NCBI GenBank assembly: GCA_028289645.1
Contig: JANQOK010000006.1
Span: forward strand, 1-50,000
From: Anderseniella sp.
GTDB taxonomy: Bacteria > Pseudomonadota > Alphaproteobacteria > Rhizobiales > Aestuariivirgaceae
DNA length: 50,000 bases
Direction of reading: 5' to 3'
The position numbers and the translations under genes are program-made. Of the stretch, positions 26,348 through 34,302 are shown one piece after another. The number at the start of each line of letters is the position of its first letter. Positions within the stretch are counted from its first letter, which is position 1. The notes beneath the pieces were generated by a model. It ran no database searches. It was not told where the DNA came from and worked only from the letters and a program-made list of their open reading frames with translations.

Positions 26348-27469
26348 ATGAACTGGTCTGCCGACAAAACCACCGTCAACAGCTGGAACGAGTGGGATCC
26401 CCTGAAACACGTGATTGTGGGACGGGCAACCGACTGCCACATCCCGCCGGCGGAACCGGCGCTGGACGCCAAGGTACCGGAAGACTCCGACATGCGCGGC
26501 CAGTGGGGCAAGCGCCCGCAGGACATGATCGACCGCGGCAACGAGCTGCTCGACAACTTCGCCAGCCAGTTGCAGAAGCGCGGCATCAGGGTGGACCGAC
26601 CCACGCCGACGGATTTCTCTCTGCCGGTGACAACGCCGGATTTCCATACCGACAGCCAGTTCGGCTGCATGCCGCCGCGCGATGTGCTGCTTACCGTCGG
26701 CAGCGAAATCCTCGAGGCCACAATGTCCTACCGCTGCCGCTGGTTTGAGTACCTGTGCTACCGGCCCCTGATGCAGCAGTACTTCAACGAGGATCCGAAC
26801 TTTCGGCACGAGGCGGCGCCCAAGCCGCGCCTCACCGATGCCGACTATCGCGCCGACTACCTGTCGGAAAAGATCGGCATTCCGAAACGACTTGAATGGA
26901 CGGCGGAGAAATTCTTCGTCACCACCGAAGAAGAACCGCTGTTCGACGCGGCAGACGTGCTGCGCATGGGAAAAGACCTCGTGGTGCAGCATGGCTTCAC
27001 CACCAATCTGAAAGGCATTGAATGGCTGCGCCGGCACTTCCCCGAACACAGGGTGCACGCGGCGAACTTCCCGGGCGACCCTTACCCGATCCACATCGAC
27101 GCCACCTTCACACCCGTCCGGCCCGGCCTGATTCTCAACAACCCGAACCGGCGGTTGCCGGATGACCAGCGTGAATTCTTCCACCGCAATGGCTGGGAGA
27201 TCATCGATGCTGCCCAGCCGGCACACAATTCGCCACCGCCGCTGTGCTATTCGTCCACCTGGCTCAGCATGAACGTGCTGGTCCTCGACCCGAAGACCGT
27301 GTGTGTTGAAAAGTCCGAGGTCTACCAGGCCGAGCAGTTCGACAAGCTCGGGCTTGAAGTGGTCGAGGTCGACCTGCGCGATGCCTATGCCTTCGGCGGC
27401 GGCCTGCACTGCTGCACCGCCGATGTTTACCGCGACAGCAGCTTCGAGGACTATTTTCCCAAGGGCTGA
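26348..27469 (+). CDS. Glycine amidinotransferase-like enzyme
   Basis: The 373 aa protein is of the arginine:glycine amidinotransferase type. It has VNSWNEWDPLKHVIVGRATD at the N-terminus, the LFDAADVLRMGKD region with the catalytic aspartate, IHIDATF with the catalytic histidine and GGGLHCCTADVYRD with the nucleophilic cysteine. Family members transfer the amidino group of arginine to glycine (giving guanidinoacetate) or to lysine or inosamine acceptors in secondary metabolism. It is probably co-transcribed with the flavin reductase 10 nt upstream, an unusual partner. The acceptor is unknown. Confidence 0.88.
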   Translation: MNWSADKTTVNSWNEWDPLKHVIVGRATDCHIPPAEPALDAKVPEDSDMRGQWGKRPQDMIDRGNELLDNFASQLQKRGIRVDRPTPTDFSLPVTTPDFHTDSQFGCMPPRDVLLTVGSEILEATMSYRCRWFEYLCYRPLMQQYFNEDPNFRHEAAPKPRLTDADYRADYLSEKIGIPKRLEWTAEKFFVTTEEEPLFDAADVLRMGKDLVVQHGFTTNLKGIEWLRRHFPEHRVHAANFPGDPYPIHIDATFTPVRPGLILNNPNRRLPDDQREFFHRNGWEIIDAAQPAHNSPPPLCYSSTWLSMNVLVLDPKTVCVEKSEVYQAEQFDKLGLEVVEVDLRDAYAFGGGLHCCTADVYRDSSFEDYFPKG

Positions 27470-27553
27470 TAAACCAACCTGGAACCCGGTTCCCACTTGC
27501 GCGGGGAGGACTGTGTTAGCGGACCTCTCACGCGACCAGATATCTCATTCAGC

Positions 27554-27640
27554 CGTCATTCCAGAGAAGGCTGGAATCCATATGTCCGCAGATACCAGTC
27601 ACTGATGTTCCATTGGATCCCAGCTTTCGCTGGGATGACG
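27554..27640. repeat. Dispersed palindromic repeat, copy 2 (87 bp)
   Basis: The element begins CGTCATTCCAGAGAAGGCTG and ends CCCAGCTTTCGCTGGGATGACG, its near reverse complement. It has the same length and arm design as the copy at 19184-19270. It lies between two convergent genes and could act as a bidirectional terminator or mRNA 3' stabiliser. Confidence 0.85.
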
Positions 27641-27673
27641 GTTGTCAGCGCCGCAGGTTTGTTGACTGGTACT

Positions 27674-29746
27674 TCAGTCCGGCGCAAGCCTAGCGATCTC
27701 CCGCCGGAACGGAATCGCGTCACCTATGTCCGGCATGTCCAGTTCGCGGGCATAACGGTGGCCTGCATAGGTGGCCCAGGCGATCGGCCCCGGCGCCTGC
27801 GCATCGCCGATAACCTTGACCGATTTGATGCCGGCATCTGCCCAGTCCGGCCGGCGCGTCTCTAGATCACGCCACAGGCCGTCTTCCGGCACCCTGCAGG
27901 TGACCAGCACGACGCTCGCCGCCGGTAATGTCTCGGTGCGCCCGGTGTAGATGCAGTCCGCTACAACATGATCACCGGCCACCGATTTGAGGCCGCGATT
28001 GAGCTGGATGTTCACGCCCAACTCCACCAGCCTCTTATGAATGGCAGCCTGCTCGAGCGTGTTGTTGGTCCAGTCCGAGACATAGGCGCACGGAGTCACC
28101 AGGGTCACAGCCGCCCCTGACTTGACCAGCAGTTCAGCCAGTACGCCACCCATGTAATAATGGTCGTCGTCAAATAGCACGACGTCGCCACTGGGCACGT
28201 TACCCGCCATCAGGTCATCCGGCGTATAAACCGGCATGCCGTCATCGATCTCCATCGGCACCACGTGCTGGCGCGCAACGCCGTCCCTTCGCCAGGTCGA
28301 GCCGGTGGCTATGGCAATGTGTTCAAACCCGAACTCCAGCACATCGCCTGCGCCCAGCTCGCTGTTCAGGTAGGTTTCCACATTGCCCATCTGCGACAAC
28401 TGGTATTCACGGTAGTCGCGCACCCTGCCCCACGCCGCCAGCCCCGGCAGCTTTGATTCCAGCGCCACCCGGCCCCCGAATTCGGAGCCGGCTTCAGCCA
28501 GAGCCACATCATAGCCGCGTTTGGCCAGCGCATGGGCTGCCTCCAGTCCGGCCGGACCGGCGCCGACCACGAGAACGTTTCGCGATGCACCCTTGTCCTG
28601 CATGCGTTCGGGATGCCAGCCCTTGCGCCACTCTTCCATGAATGTCGGGTTCTGCGTGCAGCGCGATATCGACATGGTCATGTCACCGGTGATGCAGATA
28701 TTGCACCCGATGCATTCGCGGATGTCTTCTATGCGGCCTTCTTCAACCTTTTTCGGCAGGAACGGATCAGCAATGGACGGTCTCGCGCACCCGATCAGGT
28801 CGAGTGTCCCGGAGTTGATCTGCCGAACCATCACATCGGGTGACGTGAACCGGCCGACGCCCACAACTGGTTTCGACGTCAGTGCCTTGATGCCGGCAAC
28901 CAGTTCCTGCTGGGCGGCTTCGTCCTTGAACCGAGACGGACCGGAACAGTCTTCCCAGGCACCGTGGGCCAGGTCCCACAGATCCGGCAGATCCTTGTGC
29001 ATTTCAACAAAGTCGCGCACTTCGGAATTGGCGAAGCCGAGGTCGCCGATCATCTCGTCCAGTGACAGCCGCAAGGTGATGCCCATGGTGTCGCCGATGG
29101 TGTTGTGTGCCTCCTCGACCACCTCGCGAACGAAGCGGGCCCGGTTTTCCAGGCTGCCGCCGTACTCGTCGGTGCGCTGGTTGGTGGCGCGAGACAGGAA
29201 GTGCTGGAAGACACCGAAGCCATGGGCACCGTACAGGCACACCAGGTCGAACCCGGCCGTGCGCGACCGTTTCATGGCATTGACGAACCAGCGCCTGAGG
29301 TCGGCGATGTCCTGCTTGTCCATGGCGCGCGCCTGGACGGGGTCATTGGTGAACGTGCGGATCGGCAGGGCCGACGGTGCCAGCGGAACCTCTTTGGTGT
29401 AGAGATTGGGCCCGTTGATGCCGGAGTAGGCAAGCTGAATGCCGGCCAGTCCGCCATACTCCTTCATGCGGCCGGCCATCTTGGCCAGTTGCGGAATGTC
29501 GTCGTCATCCCACAGGCGCAATTCGATATAGGGGGTAATCTCGGAGGAATGGTGCATCTCGCATTGTTCGGTGAAAATGACACCCCAGCCGCCTTCAGCC
29601 TTGCTGCCACGCATGGCCGCAACCGCGGACGGATCTCGGTAACCGCCGCCATTGCAGTGCGGCACCTGGTAAAAGCGGTTTTTCGCCGTCACCGGCCCGA
29701 TCTTTACCGGCTCGAACAGAACGTCGTAGCGTGGGTCACGGGCCAT
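27674..29746 (-). CDS. Trimethylamine/dimethylamine dehydrogenase family flavoprotein
   Basis: The 690 aa protein aligns end to end with TMADH: an FMN TIM barrel, a 4Fe-4S site (C345, C348, C351, C363), then an ADP/FAD-like domain starting VLVVGAGPAGLEAAHAL. The cysteine that carries 6-S-cysteinyl FMN is present (C31 in YQVPHCNG), and so are the YGAH and GCARPSIADPFLP blocks. The aromatic substrate cage differs: Tyr60 of TMADH is Gln61 here, the Trp in ELWYGG is Ala107, and the Trp after the Fe-S site is missing, while W257 is kept. The substrate is therefore probably not trimethylamine but another N-methyl amine. A GGAGGAG site is present. The start overlaps the LysR gene by 11 bp. Confidence 0.9.
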   Translation of the reverse strand: MARDPRYDVLFEPVKIGPVTAKNRFYQVPHCNGGGYRDPSAVAAMRGSKAEGGWGVIFTEQCEMHHSSEITPYIELRLWDDDDIPQLAKMAGRMKEYGGLAGIQLAYSGINGPNLYTKEVPLAPSALPIRTFTNDPVQARAMDKQDIADLRRWFVNAMKRSRTAGFDLVCLYGAHGFGVFQHFLSRATNQRTDEYGGSLENRARFVREVVEEAHNTIGDTMGITLRLSLDEMIGDLGFANSEVRDFVEMHKDLPDLWDLAHGAWEDCSGPSRFKDEAAQQELVAGIKALTSKPVVGVGRFTSPDVMVRQINSGTLDLIGCARPSIADPFLPKKVEEGRIEDIRECIGCNICITGDMTMSISRCTQNPTFMEEWRKGWHPERMQDKGASRNVLVVGAGPAGLEAAHALAKRGYDVALAEAGSEFGGRVALESKLPGLAAWGRVRDYREYQLSQMGNVETYLNSELGAGDVLEFGFEHIAIATGSTWRRDGVARQHVVPMEIDDGMPVYTPDDLMAGNVPSGDVVLFDDDHYYMGGVLAELLVKSGAAVTLVTPCAYVSDWTNNTLEQAAIHKRLVELGVNIQLNRGLKSVAGDHVVADCIYTGRTETLPAASVVLVTCRVPEDGLWRDLETRRPDWADAGIKSVKVIGDAQAPGPIAWATYAGHRYARELDMPDIGDAIPFRREIARLAPD

Positions 29747-30686
29747 TCTGGTCTCCTCCGGAGTGAGCGGTGATCATGCCGGGAATACGGGTGTCGCTGA
29801 TCAGGTCCCGGCAGTGCTGTTCAAAAACCGTCAGGATCATCGGCTTGCGTTCCTGGGCCAGGGTCGAAATCCCGATCCGCATGGGCTTGTGGTCCCCTGC
29901 CAGTTGCACCGGCACCAGCTTGCGGCCATCCAGGGCCGCCGGATTGCGCGGCCGGACATTTGCAATGGTAAACCCGTAATTGTTCGCAACCATGGTGCGC
30001 ACCACTTCCTGGTTGGCCGCGCGCGCAACGATGTTCGGCTCCAGACCCTTGCTCTCGAACAGCGACATGAAATACTCCCGGCTTTGCGGCAGGTCCAGTA
30101 TCACCATCGGCTCCCCGGCCAGCTCGCCGAGATCAACCGACGCCCGGCGCGCCAGCCGGTGATTGCGCGACACCAGCACGTAAGGCGACAGAGTGGCCAG
30201 TGGCTCAAACTGGATGTCAGCCGGAACCTGGAGATCATAGGAGATCGCCACATCAATCTCGACCTGCCGAAGTCTGGCCAGCAGGTCCTGATGGCTGCCA
30301 TCCGACATGTTCAAGGTCACCCCCGGATGGCGCTGGCTGAAGGCATGCGCCAGTTCCGGCGCAATCATCGGCGCCAGCGTGACCATGCAGCCGACCGACA
30401 GCCGACCGCGCATCTCGTTGTTCAGCTCTCCGGCAATGGTGTACAGGCCCTGGGCCTGGCGCAGCATGAGCTTGGCCTCGCGCAGCATGGTTTTGCCAGC
30501 CGATGTCAGTGCTAGCCCTTGCGCATGATGGCGAACGAACAGCTGCACACCGAACTCGCGCTCCAGGTGCGAGATTGCCGATGAGATCGACGGCTGCGAT
30601 ATGTTGATGCGGGTCGCGGCAAGCTTGATGCTGCCCATCTCACCGGCGGCAACGAAATACTCAAGCTGCTTTAGGGTGATGCGCAT
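29736..30686 (-). CDS. LysR-family transcriptional regulator
   Basis: The protein of about 316 aa has an N-terminal winged helix (LEYFVAAGEMGSIKLAATRI, then NISQPSISSAISHLEREFGVQLF) and a complete effector-binding domain (GRLSVGCMVTLAPMIAPELA, DVAISYDL, LDLPQSREYFMSLF, NYGFTIAN). A GTG at 30704 overlapping the DUF1028 stop (GTGA) is an alternative start adding six residues. It sits inside the operon it presumably controls. Its effector domain resembles the one fused to the flavin reductase upstream (shared SR.YF.SLF and E.VR.MVA motifs), so both may sense the same compound. Confidence 0.92.
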   Translation of the reverse strand: MRITLKQLEYFVAAGEMGSIKLAATRINISQPSISSAISHLEREFGVQLFVRHHAQGLALTSAGKTMLREAKLMLRQAQGLYTIAGELNNEMRGRLSVGCMVTLAPMIAPELAHAFSQRHPGVTLNMSDGSHQDLLARLRQVEIDVAISYDLQVPADIQFEPLATLSPYVLVSRNHRLARRASVDLGELAGEPMVILDLPQSREYFMSLFESKGLEPNIVARAANQEVVRTMVANNYGFTIANVRPRNPAALDGRKLVPVQLAGDHKPMRIGISTLAQERKPMILTVFEQHCRDLISDTRIPGMITAHSGGDQNGP

Positions 30687-30700
30687 CTGGTTAAGGCCTG

Positions 30701-31375
30701 TCACTCATCGCCCGGCACACCGTAGCTTGGCGCCTCGCGCGGATCGAGCGCACGCTGCAGGTAAGCATCAAGCTGCGGCTTGTAGACCTCCCACGCGGTC
30801 GCGATATTCTCGATCGGACAGTCTTCGCTCCAGTCGCAGCGCAGTTCGGCGACCGGCCAGGCAACCTTGTCGACGATCTTCATGCCGGCAGAATGAACCG
30901 GGCCTTCCTCGCCGCCTTCCGCGACGGCTGCCCGCATGGCGGCAACCAGGCGGTCGCCAATGTGGCCCTTTGTGCTGAGAAATCCGTCGACGATGGCCTG
31001 CGGCACTTGCTTGCTTGCCAGCAGGTTGCCGCCGCTGGCGACATTCGGCGCCATGGCTTCGGCCCAGGAGCCCAGCGTCTTGGGCCCCGAGTGAATGGCG
31101 GTCTCACCGTTTTTGTCGACTGCCAGAACCTGACGGTACTCGATAAAGGCGCTCGAGTTTTTAAGGACCTGGATGGCTTGCGCGGCGCTGGCCCCGGTTT
31201 CCATCAGCCTGAGCCCACGGGTGCCCAGTTGCGGATCAGTGACGTTCTGGCTGGCAACCGCACCGACGCCTGCCTGAGCGTAGGCGCAGCGTGCTGCGAC
31301 CGCCGGAGACGATGATGAGACGGCCACACCAAACATGCCGGTTTCGGCACAACGCGCCACCAATGAAAATGTCAT
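30701..31375 (-). CDS. DUF1028 family protein (Ntn-hydrolase-like)
   Basis: The 224 aa protein begins MTFSLVARCAETGMFGVAVS and continues GVGAVASQNVTDPQLGTRGL and GNLLASKQV, the hallmarks of DUF1028. The family is predicted to have an N-terminal-nucleophile hydrolase fold and often sits with amino acid or amide catabolism genes, but it has no assigned reaction that I can state. The ATG at 31375 follows AGGAGC. It lies between the sensor-reductase fusion and the LysR gene in the operon. Confidence 0.87.
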   Translation of the reverse strand: MTFSLVARCAETGMFGVAVSSSSPAVAARCAYAQAGVGAVASQNVTDPQLGTRGLRLMETGASAAQAIQVLKNSSAFIEYRQVLAVDKNGETAIHSGPKTLGSWAEAMAPNVASGGNLLASKQVPQAIVDGFLSTKGHIGDRLVAAMRAAVAEGGEEGPVHSAGMKIVDKVAWPVAELRCDWSEDCPIENIATAWEVYKPQLDAYLQRALDPREAPSYGVPGDE

Positions 31376-31396
31376 TTGCTGCTCCTGTAAATCGTT

Positions 31397-31416
31397 CCCG
31401 GGGTCGGAGCCCCGGG
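31397..31416 (-). promoter_or_regulatory. GC-rich intercistronic hairpin
   Basis: The arms CCCGGGG (31397-31403) and CCCCGGG (31410-31416) flank a 6-nt loop in the 55-nt gap between the fusion gene and the DUF1028 gene. No T-run follows in either direction, so it is more likely a processing or stability element within the operon than a terminator. Confidence 0.5.
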
Positions 31417-31430
31417 GGGGCCTGCTCTGG

Positions 31431-32594
31431 TCAGTCCATATCCAGTCCGAATATTTGCACACAATGCCAGACAAATGCTTCCGTGGACTTGTTCAAAGGC
31501 ACGTCGCGTCTTTGCGACAGGACGAGCCGGCTGGATCCGACATTGTCGGCCAGAGGACGCGTCACCAGCGCCTTGCCGTCATAACTCATTGCCGACGCCG
31601 GCTTGGTCGCCAGCAGGCTGTATCCGAGACCATGCGCCACCATGCCCCGCACCATTTCAAAGCTGCCGGCGCGATAGGCCACGTTCGCGTCGCCTATGCC
31701 ATCGAACAGGGACAGGAAGTAATCCCGGCTCGGCGAGGCATCCAGCAGCACCATGGGCCTGCTCACCAGATCTGCCAACGCCACTGTGGCTTGCGCGGCA
31801 AGCGGGTCGTTTTCCGCCAGCAGCACATAGGTCGGCAGCTCCGATACAGCCAGGGCCGTGACATCGGAGCCCAGATCGAAGTCATAGACGAACGCAAGAT
31901 CTATGGTGCCTGCGCGCAGCAATTCCAGCAACTGGCGCTGGTCGCCTTCGTGCAGGTCCAGGTCGACCGGGCCGGTTTCATCCTCCAGCTTGCGAATGAT
32001 GCTCGGCAGCAGATACGGGCCAAACGTGTGCAGCGCACCGATCCTGATCGTGTCAACCTCGGTGCGCTGCTTGCGCGCCGGAGAGATCGTCACCGGCGAG
32101 CCGTATGCCCGATTGGCGAATATCAACGGGCTGCCGCCCTCGGCCACGAATATGTCCTGCACTTCACCGATGAACACGAAGTGCGTGCCGACCCGTTCAC
32201 TGCTCTTCACCGTGCAGTCGAAGGCGGTCAGCGGATCGCGGACCCGCGGCGCGCCGGTTTTCATGGCCACCCAGTCGACGCAGGAAAACTTGTCCCCGTC
32301 CTCGGTCTTCAGGCGTCCGGCAAACACATCGGATATGAAAGACTGGTCATCGCGCAGGATATTGGTACAGAAACAGCCATTGTCGAGAATGGTCTGGGCC
32401 GCAGCCGACAGGTGATGCACGCACACCAGCATGGTCGGGGCATCGCCGTCGGCCGACACAGAGGCCATTGCAGATACGGTTACACCCGCACGTCCGGCCT
32501 TACCGTCGGTCGTCACCACATTGACCGTATTGGCCGCGCAGCTCATGGCCTGCAGGAACTGCCCTCTGATATCGGTATCGGCAGCGCTTTCCAT
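31431..32594 (-). CDS. Flavin reductase fused to a LysR-type effector-binding domain
   Basis: The 387 aa protein has two domains. Residues about 10-168 are an HpaC-like flavin reductase (ANTVNVVTTDGKAGRAGVTVS, CTNILRDDQSFISDVFAG, HFVFIGEVQDIF). Residues about 181-387 are a LysR substrate-binding domain (TIRIGALHTFGPYLLPSIIR, HEGDQRQLLELLRAGTIDLAFVYD, LLDASPSRDYFLSLFDG, GLGYSLLATKP). No helix-turn-helix is present, so it cannot act as an ordinary LysR regulator. It is encoded 6 nt after the HpaB-like monooxygenase. My inference is a ligand-gated reductase: substrate binding to the C-terminal domain would switch on reduced flavin supply, as the C-terminal MarR-like domain does in Acinetobacter C1 reductase. 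No frameshift or stop lies at the junction, so it is a real fusion. Confidence 0.9.
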   Translation of the reverse strand: MESAADTDIRGQFLQAMSCAANTVNVVTTDGKAGRAGVTVSAMASVSADGDAPTMLVCVHHLSAAAQTILDNGCFCTNILRDDQSFISDVFAGRLKTEDGDKFSCVDWVAMKTGAPRVRDPLTAFDCTVKSSERVGTHFVFIGEVQDIFVAEGGSPLIFANRAYGSPVTISPARKQRTEVDTIRIGALHTFGPYLLPSIIRKLEDETGPVDLDLHEGDQRQLLELLRAGTIDLAFVYDFDLGSDVTALAVSELPTYVLLAENDPLAAQATVALADLVSRPMVLLDASPSRDYFLSLFDGIGDANVAYRAGSFEMVRGMVAHGLGYSLLATKPASAMSYDGKALVTRPLADNVGSSRLVLSQRRDVPLNKSTEAFVWHCVQIFGLDMD

Positions 32595-32600
32595 TAAGCC

Positions 32601-34121
32601 CTACTCGGCTGCCTTGAGAACCGTATTGTCCGAATACCACTTGTTGACAGCGCCGTCACCGGCGGCCCGGCTGGTTTCAGGCCGCACCCGGTCGGACAGG
32701 TCGGCAGCTTTCTTCACAAAGTCGAGCGGACCGTCCCAGTCGAAATTGCGATAGATCGCGCCCATCTGGTTGAAGCGCGGGCTTTGCGCAAACATCTGGA
32801 AGGCAAGGCGGTGGCCGGCATAGTCGGAAGAAATCAGGTCACGGGCGAACGCCAGCAGCTTGCGCCGGTCTTCGGCCAGCCAGTCATCATTGAGCGTATA
32901 GTACTTTTCCAGCCATGGCTTTGTTTCAGGTGCTTCGAAAGCGGCCACGTCCGGGGTCACGCAGATCTGGCCGCCACACAGGTCACGCGTGGTGTTGATA
33001 GCCTCGTAGAGGTTTGAACAGGCATGCACCCGGCCGGTCATCAGCAGTGACTGGTTGGGCATCATCAGGCCTGCCGGAGACCGTTCGCCGAGCGTAATGG
33101 CAGCGGTCAGGTGGGCGTTGATGGTCTCCCGGTACATGGCGATCTCGGCCAGTTTTTCCTGCACCGCCGGCTGCTTGTCGAGGCCGGTCTGGCGGGTGTT
33201 GTAAAGTGCTGCACCGATCAGCATGTCGGCGAACTTCAGGTTGCGCTGCACGAAGGCAAATGCCGAATAGCGATGCAAGGTGGCGCGAATGAACGCCGCT
33301 GCCTTTGTGTGCCGGTAGAACAACACGTTCTCCCACGGGATCAGCACATTGTCGAAAATCACCAGGGTATCGACTTCGTCGAACTTGTTGGCCAGCGGAT
33401 AGTCGCGCGCATCGGCCCGGCCCGAGAACCCGGTTCGGCAGATGAACTTGAGGTTCGGCGATCCAAGGTCGCAGATGAAGCCGACGGCATAGTCCGAATA
33501 GGCGTCATTGCCCCAGTTGGCGATGGTCGGCTTGGTAAACGCCTGGTTGGCATAGGCGGCGGCCGTTTCATACTTGGCGCCACGAACGATGATGCCGGCA
33601 TCGGTCTCCTTGACCACATGCAACAGCATGTCCGGGTCTTGGTCCTGGGGCGCCTTTGAGCGGTCTCCTTTCGGGTCGGTGTTGGCGGAGACGTGAAACG
33701 GATCGCGCGCCAGGACCGAATGGATATGGGTTTCAATGTTCTTGGCCCATTGCGGATCAATCTCAGACAGGACGTCCTGTCCATCGTACAGCGACCACAT
33801 TTCGCCGACGGTTTCATCGCCCACGCGGGTTGCAATGCCGCCAATGTCTTCCAGCACCGTATCGGTGGCCCGGCGCTTGGCCCACCAGTCCTCCTGCGAA
33901 TACGGCAGCGCATTGCCGATCGCCTGCCGCTCACCATCGACTTCGACGGTCATGATATCGCTGGTCTCGGCCTCATGCTGCATGTCGTAGATGCGGGCCC
34001 TGACATCCACGATTGCCTTGAAACTGGGATGCGTGGTGACGTCTGCAACCTTCTCGCCATCGATATAAATGTCACGGGTGTCGCGAATGGAGTCTTTGTA
34101 CTGCTCGCCGGTGCGGATCAT
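32601..34121 (-). CDS. HpaB-type FADH2-dependent monooxygenase
   Basis: The 506 aa protein is of the 4-hydroxyphenylacetate 3-hydroxylase/4-hydroxybutyryl-CoA dehydratase superfamily. It has RTGEQYKDSIRDTRDIYIDGE at the N-terminus, VVKETDAGIIVRGAKYETA, FDNVLIPWENVLFYRH, LCGGQICVTPD and a C-terminal QMGAIYRNFDWDGPLDFV. No 4Fe-4S cysteines of the dehydratase type are evident, so hydroxylation with reduced flavin is more likely, probably of a phenol or similar ring. It is the first gene of the five-gene minus-strand operon, and its reductase is the next gene. The start at 34121 has AGAGG 9 nt upstream; further upstream ATGs lack one. Confidence 0.9.
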   Translation of the reverse strand: MIRTGEQYKDSIRDTRDIYIDGEKVADVTTHPSFKAIVDVRARIYDMQHEAETSDIMTVEVDGERQAIGNALPYSQEDWWAKRRATDTVLEDIGGIATRVGDETVGEMWSLYDGQDVLSEIDPQWAKNIETHIHSVLARDPFHVSANTDPKGDRSKAPQDQDPDMLLHVVKETDAGIIVRGAKYETAAAYANQAFTKPTIANWGNDAYSDYAVGFICDLGSPNLKFICRTGFSGRADARDYPLANKFDEVDTLVIFDNVLIPWENVLFYRHTKAAAFIRATLHRYSAFAFVQRNLKFADMLIGAALYNTRQTGLDKQPAVQEKLAEIAMYRETINAHLTAAITLGERSPAGLMMPNQSLLMTGRVHACSNLYEAINTTRDLCGGQICVTPDVAAFEAPETKPWLEKYYTLNDDWLAEDRRKLLAFARDLISSDYAGHRLAFQMFAQSPRFNQMGAIYRNFDWDGPLDFVKKAADLSDRVRPETSRAAGDGAVNKWYSDNTVLKAAE

Positions 34122-34202
34122 GGGCTTCATCCTCTGTGGTTGGCGGAATCCGGGGCGTATTGTCGATGTTGACGCAGCACGCCCCGTAAAGCTGGTTAAG
34201 CC

Positions 34203-34276
34203 GGGCATCTTGCCCAAGAAATTAACTTTGGCAAATTATTGTTTGTTGAGTTTTTGATTCGAAAAAACAAAACTCA
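34203..34276. promoter_or_regulatory. Inverted repeats upstream of the HpaB operon
   Basis: Between the HpaB start and the repeat element lies an AT-rich stretch with two dyads: GGGCA-TCT-TGCCC (34203-34215) and TGAGTTTT / AAAACTCA (34247-34254 and 34269-34276, 14-nt centre). These are candidate promoter/operator elements for the operon, perhaps for its LysR. Binding is not shown. Confidence 0.4.
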
Positions 34277-34302
34277 GGCGGAACAGGCTACTGGCTGCAT
34301 CC

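Noticed and set aside
32601-34121. 4-hydroxybutyryl-CoA dehydratase instead of a monooxygenase for the HpaB-like protein
   Set aside because: The cysteines that hold the dehydratase 4Fe-4S cluster are not apparent, and a flavin reductase is encoded next to it.
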